DNA of 64,000 bases. Origin: Rhodamnia argentea. Taxonomy: Eukaryota; Streptophyta; Magnoliopsida; Myrtales; Myrtaceae. The DNA lies in NCBI RefSeq assembly GCF_020921035.1, contig NC_063157.1:682001-746000 (forward strand), given 5' to 3'. The notes under the pieces were generated by a model. It did not search any database. It saw only the letters and a list, made by a program, of their open reading frames with translations, and was not told where the DNA came from. Shown here in pieces: positions 11,333-24,300 of the stretch (the first letter of the stretch is position 1; each line of letters opens with the position of its first letter). Position numbers and translations under genes: made by a program.

Positions 11333-12656
11333 ATTACTTACAAGATGAAATTTCCATTAAAAGAATGGAAGAACAAATGGGAAAGGATGAGATTCAGGGT
11401 CGAATCAAATAGTTGCAAGAAAAGAGTCGAAAAGGAAGTGCTATGGTACCAATTTTTACTTCCACTGGATATAGAAGGTCAACTCTCTTACGAAGGGATG
11501 AAAACGCTTTCTGATGGTCAAAGGGAAGACGATGGAGTAAGGCCCCGATGAAGGGCTTGATTATAAGTTATAATTTACGAAATTCAGATAATTTTTTTAT
11601 CGAGGACTACTTAAAACAAAAGTAATCCCGCATATTTATAAAAATGTTTGTAAGGGAAGTATCGGTCTAATGGGACCACTCAGCACCTGACATACCATTC
11701 GAATTCCATGGGCTCGAACAGAGGTTTCGCAGTTCTAAAACAACAGGCTGCTTCTCAATTCAATGTGCTCCCCATGTTTCAGTTCCAAATTAGTTCAAAA
11801 AGGAAAAAAAATTGGCAAAAAGAAAGATCAGTTCCAACGAGCTTCATGTATTCACTGATTTGCACAATGATTTATTAGCAATTACAAAACTAATAACTTT
11901 TAATTTAGAAAGCCGCGTGACTTACTTGACGCGAAAACGTATTGAATTCCGTTTTATACATCGGTCCATTTCATTGTACCGCCTCATTGCATTTGAGTTG
12001 CTTTTCGTGCTCTCCATATGGGGTCTCATTCCTCGCGATAGAAAAATCAGCTCGAGCAAGTCTTTCCCATCAAGGTTCTCATCCTCACAGGACAATAGAA
12101 CAGCGTAATAATTCTTTCCAAGCAATCTTATTTCTGTGACATCGTGAGATTGTCAAATAACGCACCTGCCGCTCGCACTCAGAAAACGACAACTTTCGGG
12201 CCCTTCTTTTGTTCGTTTCCCACGCGAGGACGATATCGCGCCAATATTAATGGTTCGGTGAACATGCGTTAAAATTCTACAGGCAATTATTTCTGGACAT
12301 CGTAGCTTTTAAAACCTAACGCACCTGCCGCTCGCACACATGAAAACGACAACATTTCTGGGCCCTTCTTTTTGTTCGTTTCCTACGCGAGGACGATATT
12401 GCGTCAATATTTACAGCAGTGTTATTTTAGGTTCCTTTTAATTCAGCCAGCCAAAATGGCCCTTTTCTTTGCTCTGGAATCGTCTTAATTAATGTTAAGG
12501 TCCTATTGACAAATATCCTGCGACGATAGTTCGGTAAAGTCCAAATTGGAATGACACTTTCCAAAGCACTGTGAAGACGGAAGAATAACAGGGTTTAAAT
12601 AAAGTCACTTGCTTCAATTGGTAATTTAAAATTATCCAAAGCACATTTATTAATAT
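11333..12656. other. Intergenic with a local duplication
   Basis: Sequences around 12160-12235 and 12320-12400 are near copies (ACGCACCTGCCGCTCGCAC ... CGCGAGGACGATAT), a duplication with a period of about 158 bp. No gene seen. Confidence 0.45.
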
Positions 12657-12905
12657 TTAGGGCACGTGTGGCAACACTTCTGCTCTAAAAAATAAACTTC
12701 TAGTGATGAGTTAATTCTTCTATTTCTGCTTCTAAAGATAAGTAATGCTTTTTTATTTCTTCAAGTGGTTCTAAAATTACTTACGGAGCAAAAAATGTTT
12801 CGGAAGTAGAAAAAATGAAGTTGCGTAATCAAATGGATTTATCTTTCAAAAATTACGTTATCAAACGAATTTCTGCTTTAGAAGTGTTGTTGTGCACGTC
12901 CTTAA
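12657..12905. mobile_element. MITE with TTAA-like ends, copy 2
   Basis: The left end GGGCACGTGTGGCAACACTT pairs, reversed, with the right end AAGTGTTGTTGTGCACGTCC. The interior resembles the copy at 11105-11332 (ACTTACGGAGCAAAAAAT, ATCAAACGAATTTC). Length is about 249 bp. Confidence 0.7.
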
Positions 12906-12924
12906 CAACTACTCGAGGGCACCC

Positions 12925-12945
12925 TATATATATATATATATATAT
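12925..12945. repeat. (TA)n microsatellite
   Basis: About ten TA units. Confidence 0.9.
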
Positions 12946-13251
12946 CAAGTAAAAGGGTATTAGTGTTGAGCACGAGCTGCATGTGGGCGTGCGAAATCGA
13001 AAGAATATGCAAAGTAAATCGAGAATTGCTTCGGAAAAGAAATGCAATAGTAATCTTTCAAGCGGATGAACGAATGAGTTTTAATTATTGTTTTGGTAGT
13101 GGAAGTGGGTGTCCGACTGGTGAACGGATCTGTTAATTCTCCCTTATTATTTCATAGAGGGCACTTTTAGAAGGGATAAGAAGCGATATTAACATAAGAT
13201 TTCTAGTTATATATTAGATTGGATATTGTTTAATGATTTGCATTTGTAAAA

Positions 13252-14325
13252 AGGGAAAAACCACCAAAATCCCTAAAAAATCTAAATTATGGAAAATTCA
13301 AAATGAGGGCTTGAAGTGCGTCGTTTTCTCAAATAAAAATTTGAAGTAGACTTTGTTTCAAGTAAGGGTTTGAGTGCCTTCATTATTTCAAAGAAAGACC
13401 TGACTAAGTGCATTTACGTCATTTCTCTTTTTTTTTTTTTCCTTTTCTTTTTTCTATTTGCCTTTTTTTTTTTTTTTTTTGCCTTAGCTTCTCGCCGGTG
13501 ATCGGATAGACCATAGGCAAGGGTAGCCCTTGTCGACCGGATCTGTTGAGGACCTTACTTGGGCATGGTGAGGGTCACTTGCCCAAACGAGGCAGTCAAG
13601 GGCTTTGCTTGGGCAGGGCGAGGGTCGCCTATGTCGGCCTTGCCAAGAGGAGTTGGTGGTGACCTCGCTCGGGTGGGCCTTGCCGGTAGGATTTGGCGAG
13701 GGCCTCATTGGGCAAGACAAGGGTCGCCTGCCCGGGCAAGGTCGCTCTCGAGGTCGGTGAGGGCAAAACAAAAGGCAAATAAAAAAAGAAAAAAAGGGAA
13801 GTTACGAAAATATCCTTAGTCATGCCACTTTTTGCAACATGGCCCTAATTTGAAACAAAAGTCCATCTGCAAGCCTTTATTTTAGAAAATGAGAGCATTT
13901 CGAGCTCTTATTTGAAAATTTTCCAAAAAACTATGTCTATGGTGACAGATTTAACCTAATTTTTTTTTGGGATATACATAACCTCAAACTTCTACCCATG
14001 AAAACATTTACCCCAAACTTTTTATTGTGACACCAAAAACTCTAAACTTGTATCCGTATGACATATTTACCTCATAATTTGGAATAAATACGTCACATGT
14101 CTACAAGTTTGATATTTTTACTATCATAAAAGATTGATTTAGGATAAATGTGTCACATGGATATAAGTTTGGAACGTTTAGTGTGAAAAAAAATGTTTGG
14201 GGTATATATGTCATAAGGGTACAAGTTTTAAATTTTTTTATATTTTAAAAAATAGAGTAAATATGTCACAAACTCAATGGGCATAATTTAGGGCTCTTGA
14301 CGGTGTTTTTTCTTTATAAAATTGT
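13252..14325. mobile_element. Palindromic element, family B, split by a nested insertion
   Basis: The left end GAAAAACCACCAAAATCCCT at about 13255 pairs, reversed, with the right end ATTTAGGGCTCTTGACGGTG near 14290-14309. The body (13930-14325) is built of drifting units with the words CAAACTT, ATGACATATTTACC and GTGTCACATGGATATAAGTTT. A full relative lies at 48370-48737. The left tip is separated from the body by the family C element at 13291-13925. Confidence 0.6.
13291..13925. mobile_element. Mutator-like non-autonomous element, family C, with GC-rich core
   Basis: Terminal inverted repeats of about 130 bp: GGAAAATTCAAAATGAGGGC at the left matches the reverse of the right end GAGCTCTTATTTGAAAATTTTCC, and the match continues inward through TTTGTTTCAAGTAAGGG. 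A 290-bp GC-rich core at 13480-13770 contains GGCAAGGGTAGCCCTTG. The flanks TAAATTATG and AAAACTATG agree at 7 of 9 positions, consistent with a decayed 9-bp target duplication. It lies inside a family B element. A relative is at 38275-38625. Confidence 0.65.
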
Positions 14326-17250
14326 CTTGATGTGTTCAAGCGTTAATGCTATCCGCGATGGGCCAACCCAACACGAAAAGCATGGCCCAGTAGGCGGGGA
14401 TGGAGCATCATTCTTTGAGATATAGCAAGCTAACGGTCAAAATTGGTGAATGTGGGACCCGCACGAAGACCGACTTTCTTCCTCTCTTTTGACCGGGCAC
14501 TACCAAAGAATCTTTTCAAGAGTGTCAAAATCTATTGATTAACCATATCTGATCAATTCAATTAGTACTTAATTTTAATATGTCGGTCATATATAAGACG
14601 AAAATACTCTTAAAAGAACGATCTTCTTTTACAGTGAAGTTTGTCTTGTGCCTTAAGGATTTTTACCAGCAAAAGTTCAACATAATATCATATATATTAA
14701 TACAATTAGAGGCAAATTTAGAAAAGATCTTGATCATGAATCAATCATAGGCATTTTATGCCGCTAGTAAGGTGAATTAGTAGAAACAGGCGATTATCAA
14801 GAGAAAATTTTCAAATTGAATTCATAAACATTTTACTACTTTAAATCTTTATTTGACACAAATATTACTTTATGTTTTTATTTTGAGAAAATAATGATAT
14901 TTCAAATTTTTATTTGAATTTTTTTAAATCTTAATAAGTTATTATATGAATCCATTAAAATATATAAAATTATTCCGCGTCATATATATTCCGGCTGTGG
15001 AAATTTACTTAACACTCTTAATTTCTCAATTGATTGATTGCTAACGTGTCAACGATTAGAGAAGATAAAATCGTAAGACTTCGGAGGCGGCTTGAAGAAA
15101 AAAACAAAAGAGGAACCCACAAAGGCTTCCGAAAAACGACAACGTGGGTAGGAGATAACGTCTAGACACCTGGCGACACGTGGCTCGCAGCCGCTCATTG
15201 GTTTGTGATTACAACGTGCCCATGCCAAAACGGACCACAGAAATTGGTCTCCACTTCCGACAAATAGTAAAGTCACGATCAAAAACGGCGGGTCGTGCAG
15301 GATTAGGAGAACTGATGAGCTGTCCAACCAGATAGGTCGTTTGCCTGCATTTTCAATTTGTAAACATTATCCTGCTTTTCTTAGTGTTCTTCTTTTTTCT
15401 ATAAGAAGGTGTTTAGTCGTAACAACCAACTTCCTGCGATTTTGAAAGTGACATTACCAGATTATTTTATTAAATTTTTTTATTTATATTAAAATAAAAT
15501 ATTTCCTAAATGTTTTAAGTGCTCGTCTAGTTATCCACTAAAAAAAATAAAATAAAGAAAAACCTTTACCATTTTCTTCTTTTGTTTTGCCATAGCTCAT
15601 AGCAGATATTTCTTTAATAGCAGGCACTAATAGAGTGGAGGATTATTCTAAAAAACATTCGAGATTTGAAGAATATTAGGGTCTTATTAACAAGGGCGCC
15701 ATGCTTTATGAGGAATGTTTTGATTTCCAAAGCTTTAATTACGAATAGTACGAACTAAATGACCCATAAGAGGTTGCTAGTATTTTCTATTCATAATTTT
15801 TTTGAATTTTACGATATGATCTTTGAAAATTTTCCTCTTTAGTCGAATTTGAGATTTGATGAGTTATGCAGTGGCTTGAGATATTTAATCGATTATTTGC
15901 ATCCTTGGAAAAGAGTTAAAACTTTGTAAATTAAAATTTATCTAATTAATTATGATATATTAAGCATCTCGCGGACTAACAAATGCCATCCGATATTTCT
16001 CAAGATACACAACAACTTGGTATCTCCTCCGTCCTAATGTTGACATAGCTGTACAAGTACGTGCCATGACAAAATAAAATAAAAAGAAATTACGATTTTT
16101 TACCGGATAGGGGAGGAAAAGGCCGGTCGACATAAGATAAGAACAAGCAACAAGGTTTTCAAATTAGGACCAATTATTTTATTATGCCACTTTACATATT
16201 GCATTTGTGATGGGCCCCACGCAGGGCCTGGCCAGTTCATGTTGTTTTCGAACACAATGGGAGGAGGGCACATTGTATTTGCGCATACGTGGCAGGCTCG
16301 CAGGTTTCTCCGGATTCTGTTGGAAAACTGGCGCCGATCTCGGCCCCTAACATAAATTCGGAATCCGCCACAGCCCCGCTCCATTTCATTCCCAGCGCGT
16401 TCAATACACCGCCAGAATTATAAAGATCTCACAAGACAATTTTTAGTCTACGAGGGCATTGTTGCTCGATGAGATTTAGCTTTTATTACTTTTCCGAGTT
16501 TAACATGGCCACTTGTTTAAATTAGATAATAGCAGACCAATTGGACGAAATCGTAAACTTTCGATTTGAGAGTAGTTCGACTTTCGGGGTAAGTAATCTA
16601 GCAAAAAAATATAATTTCATTATCTCCTTGAAGTAAAGTAGTACAATTATTCGATCATGTTAGAAATTACAGTACAATAATAATTAGTAAAAGGGAAAAA
16701 ATTAAATAGATATAAAAAATATTTTTAAGTCGATGTACGTATAATCAAATCATTATTAAGTTGACACGCTCCATGAAATAGCGCAAATGAGTATTTGAAT
16801 TATATAAGTTGAACTCCTCATTTTCGAACAAAAGAGTCCATTACATTTTTTTTTGTTTGATTAAACTCTTGGGGCTCATGCACCTTAGCTTTTTTTTTTT
16901 TAATGACATTCAAAACTCTCAAATGTTTACAATATTCAAATAATTGAGATACGTATACTTTTTTTTATAGTGTTTTGAAATTTGGGTAACAATCTAGATT
17001 TTGATGAGAAAGTAAAGGGATACTTTGAACTTTTCCTTAAATACAAATAAATAGGTTCAAAATTATTATTTGGACATAATAAACATGACGTATCGGAATT
17101 TAGCGCCTTCGTTTCGGCCGTTTGACTTTTTTTGTATTGAACCTTAAATACCTCACAAAATCTAACTATTAGACAAGTATAAGATTTGAATGATGTCATA
17201 CTTACTTCCGATTAAAAAAGTATTTTCCTCACGTAAATTTGTACACGAAA
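14326..17250. other. Intergenic, nothing recognised
   Basis: AT-rich, with a short GC-richer island at 15060-15310 that contains CACGTGG-like words. I saw no supported gene. Confidence 0.4.
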
Positions 17251-17258
17251 GACAGTGA

Positions 17259-17494
17259 CACGTGTCCTCAAAACCCACTTTCCTTATCGAACAAGCGTTG
17301 CGTGCATCACACTCCGCGAAGGGCGCGTGATTAATGATAAATTGGATGGGACGCGGAAAGCAAAACCCTAACCACGTTCGGTTTCTTGCTCCATCTAAAC
17401 AAACCAAAGCTGTTACTGCACTATGCCCGAATCCAAAACGGGCCGTATCTTTACACAAATTACGAACGTGCCACCCCTTGTCGACCCTATATAT
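17259..17494 (+). promoter_or_regulatory. Promoter region of the serine-rich protein gene
   Basis: A palindromic G-box ACACGTGT (core 17259-17264), a telo-box-like AAACCCTAA (17363-17371) and a TATA box TATATAT (about 17489-17494) precede the ATG at 17633 by about 370, 270 and 140 bp. The G-box is the known site for bZIP/bHLH factors, which suggests ABA or light input, but that is inference. Confidence 0.5.
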
Positions 17495-17632
17495 GTCCTG
17501 CTTTCGTTGCCTTACAGGTTAATTTGCCAAACTGAAAACTCAACCCTCTCTTTAGGGAAAATAAAAGAAAAGAAGGGCCTTTGAGTTCTCCTCCTCTTCT
17601 TCTTCTTCACTGTGTTCCTTACTGGTGCAACC

Positions 17633-18244
17633 ATGGCGTCCTCGTCGAGAAGCAAATACAGAGGCCACCTCTGCTCCACGTTTCACGCCTCTTCCCCGCC
17701 CATCGCTTCCTCATCGTCCTCAGGCTTCGCTTCATCGAGCTCGAGCTTCTCCGCGCGATCGTCGACCTTCTTCTCTCGCGGCGCTTCTCCGCCGCGCGTG
17801 AGGATGTCCGGGCACTCAAGCCAGTCGTCCCCGTCCGTCCGCTTCTCGATCGACCGGCCTACGTCCCCCGGCCGCTCGATCTCCGTCAGGAACCAGATCA
17901 ACGGCGGCGGCGGCGGCGGAAGGACGGCGAGCGTGCCGAATCAGAAGAAGACGTGCATGTGCTCTCCGACGACGCACCCCGGATCGTTCCGGTGCTCACT
18001 GCACAAGAACTCGAGATCCAACGCCCAGCATCATTCCGCGCCGTACAATTCGAGCAGGAGCTTGAATTTCAGGAGATCGGCGATGACGAATTCACTGGTG
18101 AGGATTGGCGGAGTGGAAGGCGACTTGGTGAGGAGAGCGCTCGCTGCTTTGATTAGGCCGTCTTCGCATCAAGTCAGACGCCGAGCCGATTTCAAACCGA
18201 GACCGAGTCGGCTGTCGAACGTGTCCAGAGCCGAGGATTCCTGA
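17633..18244 (+). CDS. Plant serine-rich protein with CMCSPTTHPGSF motif
   Basis: This single exon encodes 203 residues from the ATG in the context AACCATGGCG. The N-terminal half is rich in serine (MASSSRSKYRGHLC, then several runs of four or five Ser), followed by an SPSVRFSIDRPTSPGRS segment, a poly-Gly run and then KKTCMCSPTTHPGSFRCSLH at about residues 105-125. The C-terminal half is basic and contains NSLVRIGGVEGDLVRRALAALIRPSSHQVRRR. The CMCSPTTHPGSFRCSLH block is the hallmark of a plant family annotated only as serine-rich protein-related, whose biochemical role is not known. The low-complexity head suggests disorder. A TATA box about 140 bp upstream supports this start, and the gene stands alone with intergenic DNA on both sides. 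Family placement is firm; function is unknown. Confidence 0.85.
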   Translation: MASSSRSKYRGHLCSTFHASSPPIASSSSSGFASSSSSFSARSSTFFSRGASPPRVRMSGHSSQSSPSVRFSIDRPTSPGRSISVRNQINGGGGGGRTASVPNQKKTCMCSPTTHPGSFRCSLHKNSRSNAQHHSAPYNSSRSLNFRRSAMTNSLVRIGGVEGDLVRRALAALIRPSSHQVRRRADFKPRPSRLSNVSRAEDS

Positions 18245-20809
18245 ACTTGTTTTTCTAGTGGATCGAAGCAGCAACATTTGTTAAATCTGTTTTGGCTTTG
18301 GAGTTTATGGCAGAAAGTAACCGACGGAAGGGCTTTTGCTATTTTTTTTTTCTATTGAATTTGTTCCCATATTTGAGGGGATCAAATCAGTAAAGATCGC
18401 GGCTTTTTGCTGTAAATAGATGAGAAGCATGGCGAGTTTTTGGTGTTAATGCGAAGGGACGACGAACAGAGATTATCCCTTCTACCTTCATTGGTCCGTA
18501 GAGATTGAATACAATTATGAGGATTCATCAGGGTTGATTTAGCCTCTAATCTGCACGTAAAGATGGTATCAGGCTAAGCGATTATATGTGCCGTCGTAAG
18601 TTTTTTCTCAAGGACGAGACGTGACATTGTTCTTGAACTGATCCTCCATCTGACATCGGAAACAGAGTGAGATCTTTGATGCTATAAAATTACAGGAGGA
18701 GGGCATTTTCCTTTGGTTTTGTCATGTCCAATGACCGTCGTTTTCGACCTTTCATAGCCCTCTATTAATAAAATTAAGATGGGTTTAGTGAAAGGTTGCC
18801 TTCTTTATTAAGCGTGCGAAGTATTCGTTAAAAAGATCCGACTGCATTGGGGAAGTTCCTGTTCCAGCAGAGGGGACAATCCTGCAGGTTTGTTTGAGAA
18901 AATGGCCCTGTTAATCCGGGGAACACGGCGATACTGAACTGATGACCCTAAATTAGGGCTTTGCTTAGTGCTTTGTGTCTTCTGACACATTTTTTTGAAA
19001 AGAGAATCAGCTTCGTGCCGTCTCTGTTCATGGCATTATATAGACGAATAAGCCTGTCCGGGAAAAAATCTGCACCAGAACAAGTTGGGGTCAGGCTACC
19101 AAAGCATCCCATTTCACCTCCGTCTAATTTACCACCGCCTAAAAACGTCCTCTTGGATTAACTGATTGCAGTCTTCATAATTCGCGCATGATTTGATCGA
19201 ATGGCTATCATTATTTTGGGGAAGAAAAGAGGTTTTTGTTTTGGTTTTTGGGGGGCGGGGGTTTTTGATATCGGCACAAGATGGTAAAGAGTGGACTTCA
19301 ACAAAGAAAAATCGTGAAGATTTTCAATGGTAATCCATGCTTGAATCCGAGATAATCTGCAGCAGAGATGCTTAATTTTGAATGTTGGGAGATTATGTAA
19401 GAATTTCTGTAATAGTTTAGAATTCAACTCAAGTAACAGACATTAAGCCGGAGATAAAAGTATTAAGTTGAAACTAATAGAGACTATGCTGTATGTACGG
19501 CACAAGTTCACTAGTGAGACGGGCACCTTCATTTTTTTACAGTTCACACCGCTTGACGTGAGCCCAAATTGACTATGTTCAGTATTGAGACAACAGAAAT
19601 GAATTGGGCCTATACATTTGAAGGCCCTGAAGAATATTCCTTTCTTTGCTAGATTTATGTCATCCCTGCTCAATTTCTCAAGAGACTCCGAGCTTCTACA
19701 AAGACAACTTATTTCAAGTGCATCTGTGTTTATTAGATTCACCATCCCACGGAAAAAGGGTGTTCCTACACGAGCACTGTCCACAACACATGGATGTTCG
19801 GTGCAGTAATTGACTCTGTCAGAAGACTACATGGGTTGCTGGACACTGAAGAGTATGTATGTCCATTTGGACAAAGCTATAGCCATGCTGCATTATTAGG
19901 ACACGGATTCCAAAGCAGCCTACACTCTTTATGCTGAACTTGGATTCGCTTTTGCAGGCTTTCTGTTATAGCCAAACCTCACATTGGGTCTTTGTCATAT
20001 AGAGAGAAACTATGAGTTCACATCACATATGCGTGCATCCATATGGAAGTGTTAACGTTAAGTAGCTGTATTTTGGTATTCTGCAGCCGATAAATAGAAG
20101 ATAAATCCGGTTAGTTTGGTTTGTTGATCAGAATCCGTAAGTGGCAACCTAATCCGAATAGGAAACCATATTTGCAACAAACCAAACAATTATGCTGCAA
20201 TCACGTACTTGCATCACCGATTTTCGATGGATTTTGTTCTTCCTAATTATCATGAATATAATGTGATAACGAGCAGGGGACTAGTCTTTTGAAGGGCTCA
20301 AGCTCAACCGATTTAGTGCTGTGTGCAACACCAGGCTATGCCCTTACTACTACTATCATGCCAATGCCAAGATGAACTGATAGGGAACGCGGAAATTGGA
20401 GAAAACTCGGTATCATCTGAAATTCAAACTATGGCAGTATAAGTGCAGTTCATGGTTTTCACAGTGAGAAAGCACGACCAATCACATACAGCTCTGTTCT
20501 GTCTTACACGTAGCTAACGATATGATTTACATACAAAAAGCAGGGGAGACAATCTGATAGCTGATACAGAAGCTTGAATGATGAATTATGGGCACTCCCT
20601 CACGACCCCGCACTAAAGAGAGATTAAAAAAAAAAAAACAGAGATAGAAGGTGTAAAGGATTGTGATCAAGCTAAATTGAAACACACAGGGACACACTAT
20701 TAATTACCAAGACTCCTTTTTGGTGGAAGAACCAAAAACCCATCTCTCACCAACTTCAAAAGAGGGAAAAGAAATTGAAACATTGAATTTTACCAAACCT
20801 GCAATAACT
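18245..20809. other. 3' flank and intergenic DNA
   Basis: The first few hundred bases are probably the 3' UTR of the serine-rich gene and the last ~200 the 3' UTR of the SAM-domain gene, which is convergent. No other gene seen. Confidence 0.4.
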
Positions 20810-21379
20810 TCATGTTGGTTTCAGATCTTGGAACATTGTATCCCACCTGATCTCCTCAACACCATTTGACCAATACCCATCATCATCCACATCCGCTTTG
20901 TCTTCTTTGCTCAATGCATAGACCACTGGATAATCAATTGATGCACTTCCATTTGTTAGAAGCAGCCTTGGCGGCTCACTATTCGTATTGGCCAAGGTCA
21001 GCTTCCTGTTTCTCTTCAACATTGCACCTCTCCATTTAGTACTGTAAGTTGGCCTTGGAACCTCAACAAGTGCTGATTTCTCCTGATGAACCCATGTCCG
21101 GACATACTTGGTTAGATACCTCTTGGTCCTCTTGACCGCTACTAGGAGCCTCGAGATGGAGCGCGGTGAGAATCTCGACGACGACCCTCGCTTCTTCCTT
21201 GCAAGCTTGAGGATTTCTAGCCTGTGCTTGGCGATGGAGATCCCCATGCTCTGTAGGAACTCATGATCGAAGTAGCTTATGTCTTCTTCTTCCAGCTCAT
21301 TGTTGACAAAAACAAGGCCATACTCATAGACAAGAGAAGGGTCAAGGCCAGTTTTGGATAGCCAAGAGAACCAGTCCAT
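20810..21379 (-). CDS. SAM (sterile alpha motif) domain protein
   Basis: An intronless frame of 189 residues starts at MDWFSWLSKTGLDPSLVYEY. Residues 1-65 form a SAM-type helical bundle: a W-L start, then DISYFDHEFLQSMGISIAKHRLEILKLA, the usual L..MGI...HR..IL signature of helices 4 and 5. The rest is basic, with LLVAVKRTKRYLTKYVRTW, and ends with an acidic VDDDGYWSNGVEEIRWDTMFQDL tail. SAM domains mediate protein-protein or RNA contacts; the partner of this plant group is not known. An in-frame extension upstream has only a TTG and no ATG, so this Met is the start. From memory the closest Arabidopsis gene in this gene neighbourhood is AT1G15760. Domain call firm; function unknown. Confidence 0.85.
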   Translation of the reverse strand: MDWFSWLSKTGLDPSLVYEYGLVFVNNELEEEDISYFDHEFLQSMGISIAKHRLEILKLARKKRGSSSRFSPRSISRLLVAVKRTKRYLTKYVRTWVHQEKSALVEVPRPTYSTKWRGAMLKRNRKLTLANTNSEPPRLLLTNGSASIDYPVVYALSKEDKADVDDDGYWSNGVEEIRWDTMFQDLKPT

Positions 21380-24300
21380 GGCTGATTTGAGCAAAAGAGA
21401 AACAAGGGAGATGGTGCTACTGGGAATGCTGCTATATAGTAGAGAACCGGCCGGGAGAGGGGGTGAATTTGCTGGGGAGTTATGATCTTTTGGCTTTTGA
21501 GGGATAGCTTTGGTTTTATTGATTGAATTTGGATGTTAGTTGGGACTTTGAGAGTGACTTGAGAAAAAGAAAGGGGGTGTGGGGTATTGTTCATAGTCAT
21601 GTTCCCCTCCAAAAACAGGTCATGTGCTATCAAATTCTGTAGGAGTGAGGCCTAAGAAAATCCTCACTGAAATCCAATTGCCCATCAATTATGGCATGGT
21701 GAAAGCCATCACCCCACCAAAAAAAAGAAAAAAGAAAAAGAAAAGCCAGTATCAAAAGAGCAAAAGAACAACTTGGTGGGTCTCCCCAATTATACTAGCT
21801 TTGTCTCATGGACAATTCCGGGTATGTGTGGACTGAATGGGCTGATGACTCTGGATAGTGACTTCCAAGAGAGCGAAACCGGATGACCCGCCAAATCGGT
21901 GCGTACTTGTCTGATGGAGATACTTAGCATTTGCTGTCATAACTTCAATGTGCCAATACCAGCCTCTCCGTGTCTCATGATGTTGAGTCTAAATTTTAAC
22001 GCAAGTGCGGGGGGCATATTCGCTTCTGATTCAGCCTGAGTAGCGAATATCAGATCTCGATCTTGTTTGCTACGTGTACAATTAGTATCAGCTGGGAGAT
22101 AAGCTTTCTTCTTTTCTTAACTCGACCCTCCATACATATCCGGGTTCACGAAGGTACCCTTTTCTTCTACAAAGCTTTTGTCAAGTCTCGGTGGGCATTT
22201 CGAGTATGACTGATTCATGAAGAAGTTTGGAGATGTCGCAAGGATTCAAGCTATAATAATAGGCATATTGGTCACCGACCAATTTGCGGAAGCTTTTTTT
22301 TTTCTTTTCCAAAGATTGATATCGGCCCTGGATGTACCCTTTTAGCAGATTGAGAATCTACTTTCTGAAAGAGAGCGCAAGGTGGAGATGAATTAGGACA
22401 ATAGTATAATGCAAAGGGATTTGTTTGAATAGGAGGATCATCGCATCAAGTTCATGCCAGTTGCACCATCACTAGCACTAACTACTTGTCCTCAGGAGAC
22501 TCTTTCTAAATCGGCGGACTGTCAATTCAGAATATGTATTCAACTGCAAAAAATGTTGATATTGGTGTATTGATCCGTCTATTATGGCCAGTCAGCGGTA
22601 CTTTTTCATTCAATAGTATAATAAGAAACGATAAAAGGAAAAGGTTAAGCATGGCTCGTGCCCGGTCAAAAGTTGATAAAGAACTTGCCGTCTGCATCTT
22701 TTTTTGTGGCTGAAATACTTGACCATGTCTTTGGAAAATAATGAGAAAACTCAGTTTTGATTGAGACTTTCCAAGTGTCTGGCCTTTGTCAATCTATTCT
22801 CAGTTTCGACTGCGGTAAATCCTCGTCTAGAAGAAGCTCGTGAGGCACTAAAGGTATCGCTAATGACGGTAGGCGGCAGCAGCAACAACAAGAAGAGGAT
22901 TTCTTCATGAACTTCTTTCAATCTGAAGATACTCAAAATGGGTTTGAATGGAACAGGACTGACTAGACGAGTAACGCTAGCATAGTCTTAGTCTTACTAG
23001 TGTTGACTTGCTGGACCAAACCCGATTTGAAAACACATCATGAATCGACTTAAAGCCTACACTGAATTATGTGGAAAAGTATAGGCATCTCATCTAATTA
23101 ATGATTCCTAATTAGTGTCGACCGTCGCATTTACGATAACCCAAATCTAAATGATGTCCGTCTTCTTTTAGTAAGAATCTCAAGCACTCGCTTTATCTCA
23201 ATATAAAGAATGATGGGGATTTTGTTTTGTTTCATTTGCTCTTTTTGTTCTTACACAGCTGTAGCAAGGTTGGGAGTCAATTCTATACTCCATTACCAAC
23301 TGCTTTTGTCACTTGAAGCATCGAAGCCCCATGCCTTTGGTCCTCACATGGCTCTCTATCAACTTAGGTTACGGTTTTTTTTTCCTTTGTGGACTTGAAA
23401 AGGGCCTTCACATGACCAAACCCTCCTGGAACTATTCCCATGTGAAGAGATGTGCCCTCTTCAACACATTCATTTGAGCACTTACCTTTTAGAATCGAAG
23501 CCATTATCCGAAGCAAGTACATGGGGCGATTCGTGAGCACCGCCCGTGTTGTTAAAAGAGATAAAATTAGATGCGAACAAAATAATCTCATGGATCGAGT
23601 TAAGACGTCGTTACAAACTAGTCCCATCCCATCCGTGACATAGATAACATTAGACTCTTTGTAGGTTTTCCTATAGAGGAGTTCCTTTATTTAGGTTTGA
23701 AATGTTGTGGAATTACTGAATCAAGCTTTAATCTATCACGCCGACGAGTAGACGAGCCTATTTGTCTGTTCCTTCGTCATACCAAAACCAAGACTTGACG
23801 TCTTGGCATTTGAAAATGAATAGCCACATGAGAGCCCGCCACCTATGCGAAAAGATAAGAGAGGATCCATGAGGTTGATGAGCTCTGGACGTAACGACCG
23901 GCGCAGCAAGCCAACAACTCCGACATCATAATCTTTGTATCAATGTCCATTTGCGTTTGCCTTCCGTGTCAAATTATTCGTCATCGTCTTGACTCAATGG
24001 TGGAGACATGCTACTTACTCTTGAATAAAATGAAATACTCGAGGACATACAGAGTGAGTAATCATCATCAATGACCGTGCAGGGAGTTCTTTAGTGGGAG
24101 CAGTCATCATCCCAGCCAAACCAACTTCCATAATTCTAACTGGATAATGCGTGGTAGTTGTTAACTGTCATCATGAAGATCTCGGTTTTTCTAGCATTTT
24201 GCTCCCAATGCATGCGTGTGAGAAATTAAAGAAGTTTCACAAAAATCTGGATGTGATCATTACAGAGATTTGCGATGGATGTGGAATTAGTTAATCAACA

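Noticed and set aside
13484-13819. Open frames on both strands in the GC-rich core at 13.5-13.8 kb
   Set aside because: They are GC-rich core sequence of a non-autonomous element, open in several frames at once.
17581-18156. Alternative + frame of 191 residues over the serine-rich gene
   Set aside because: It overlaps the real frame, which carries the recognised CMCSPTTHPGSF family motif.
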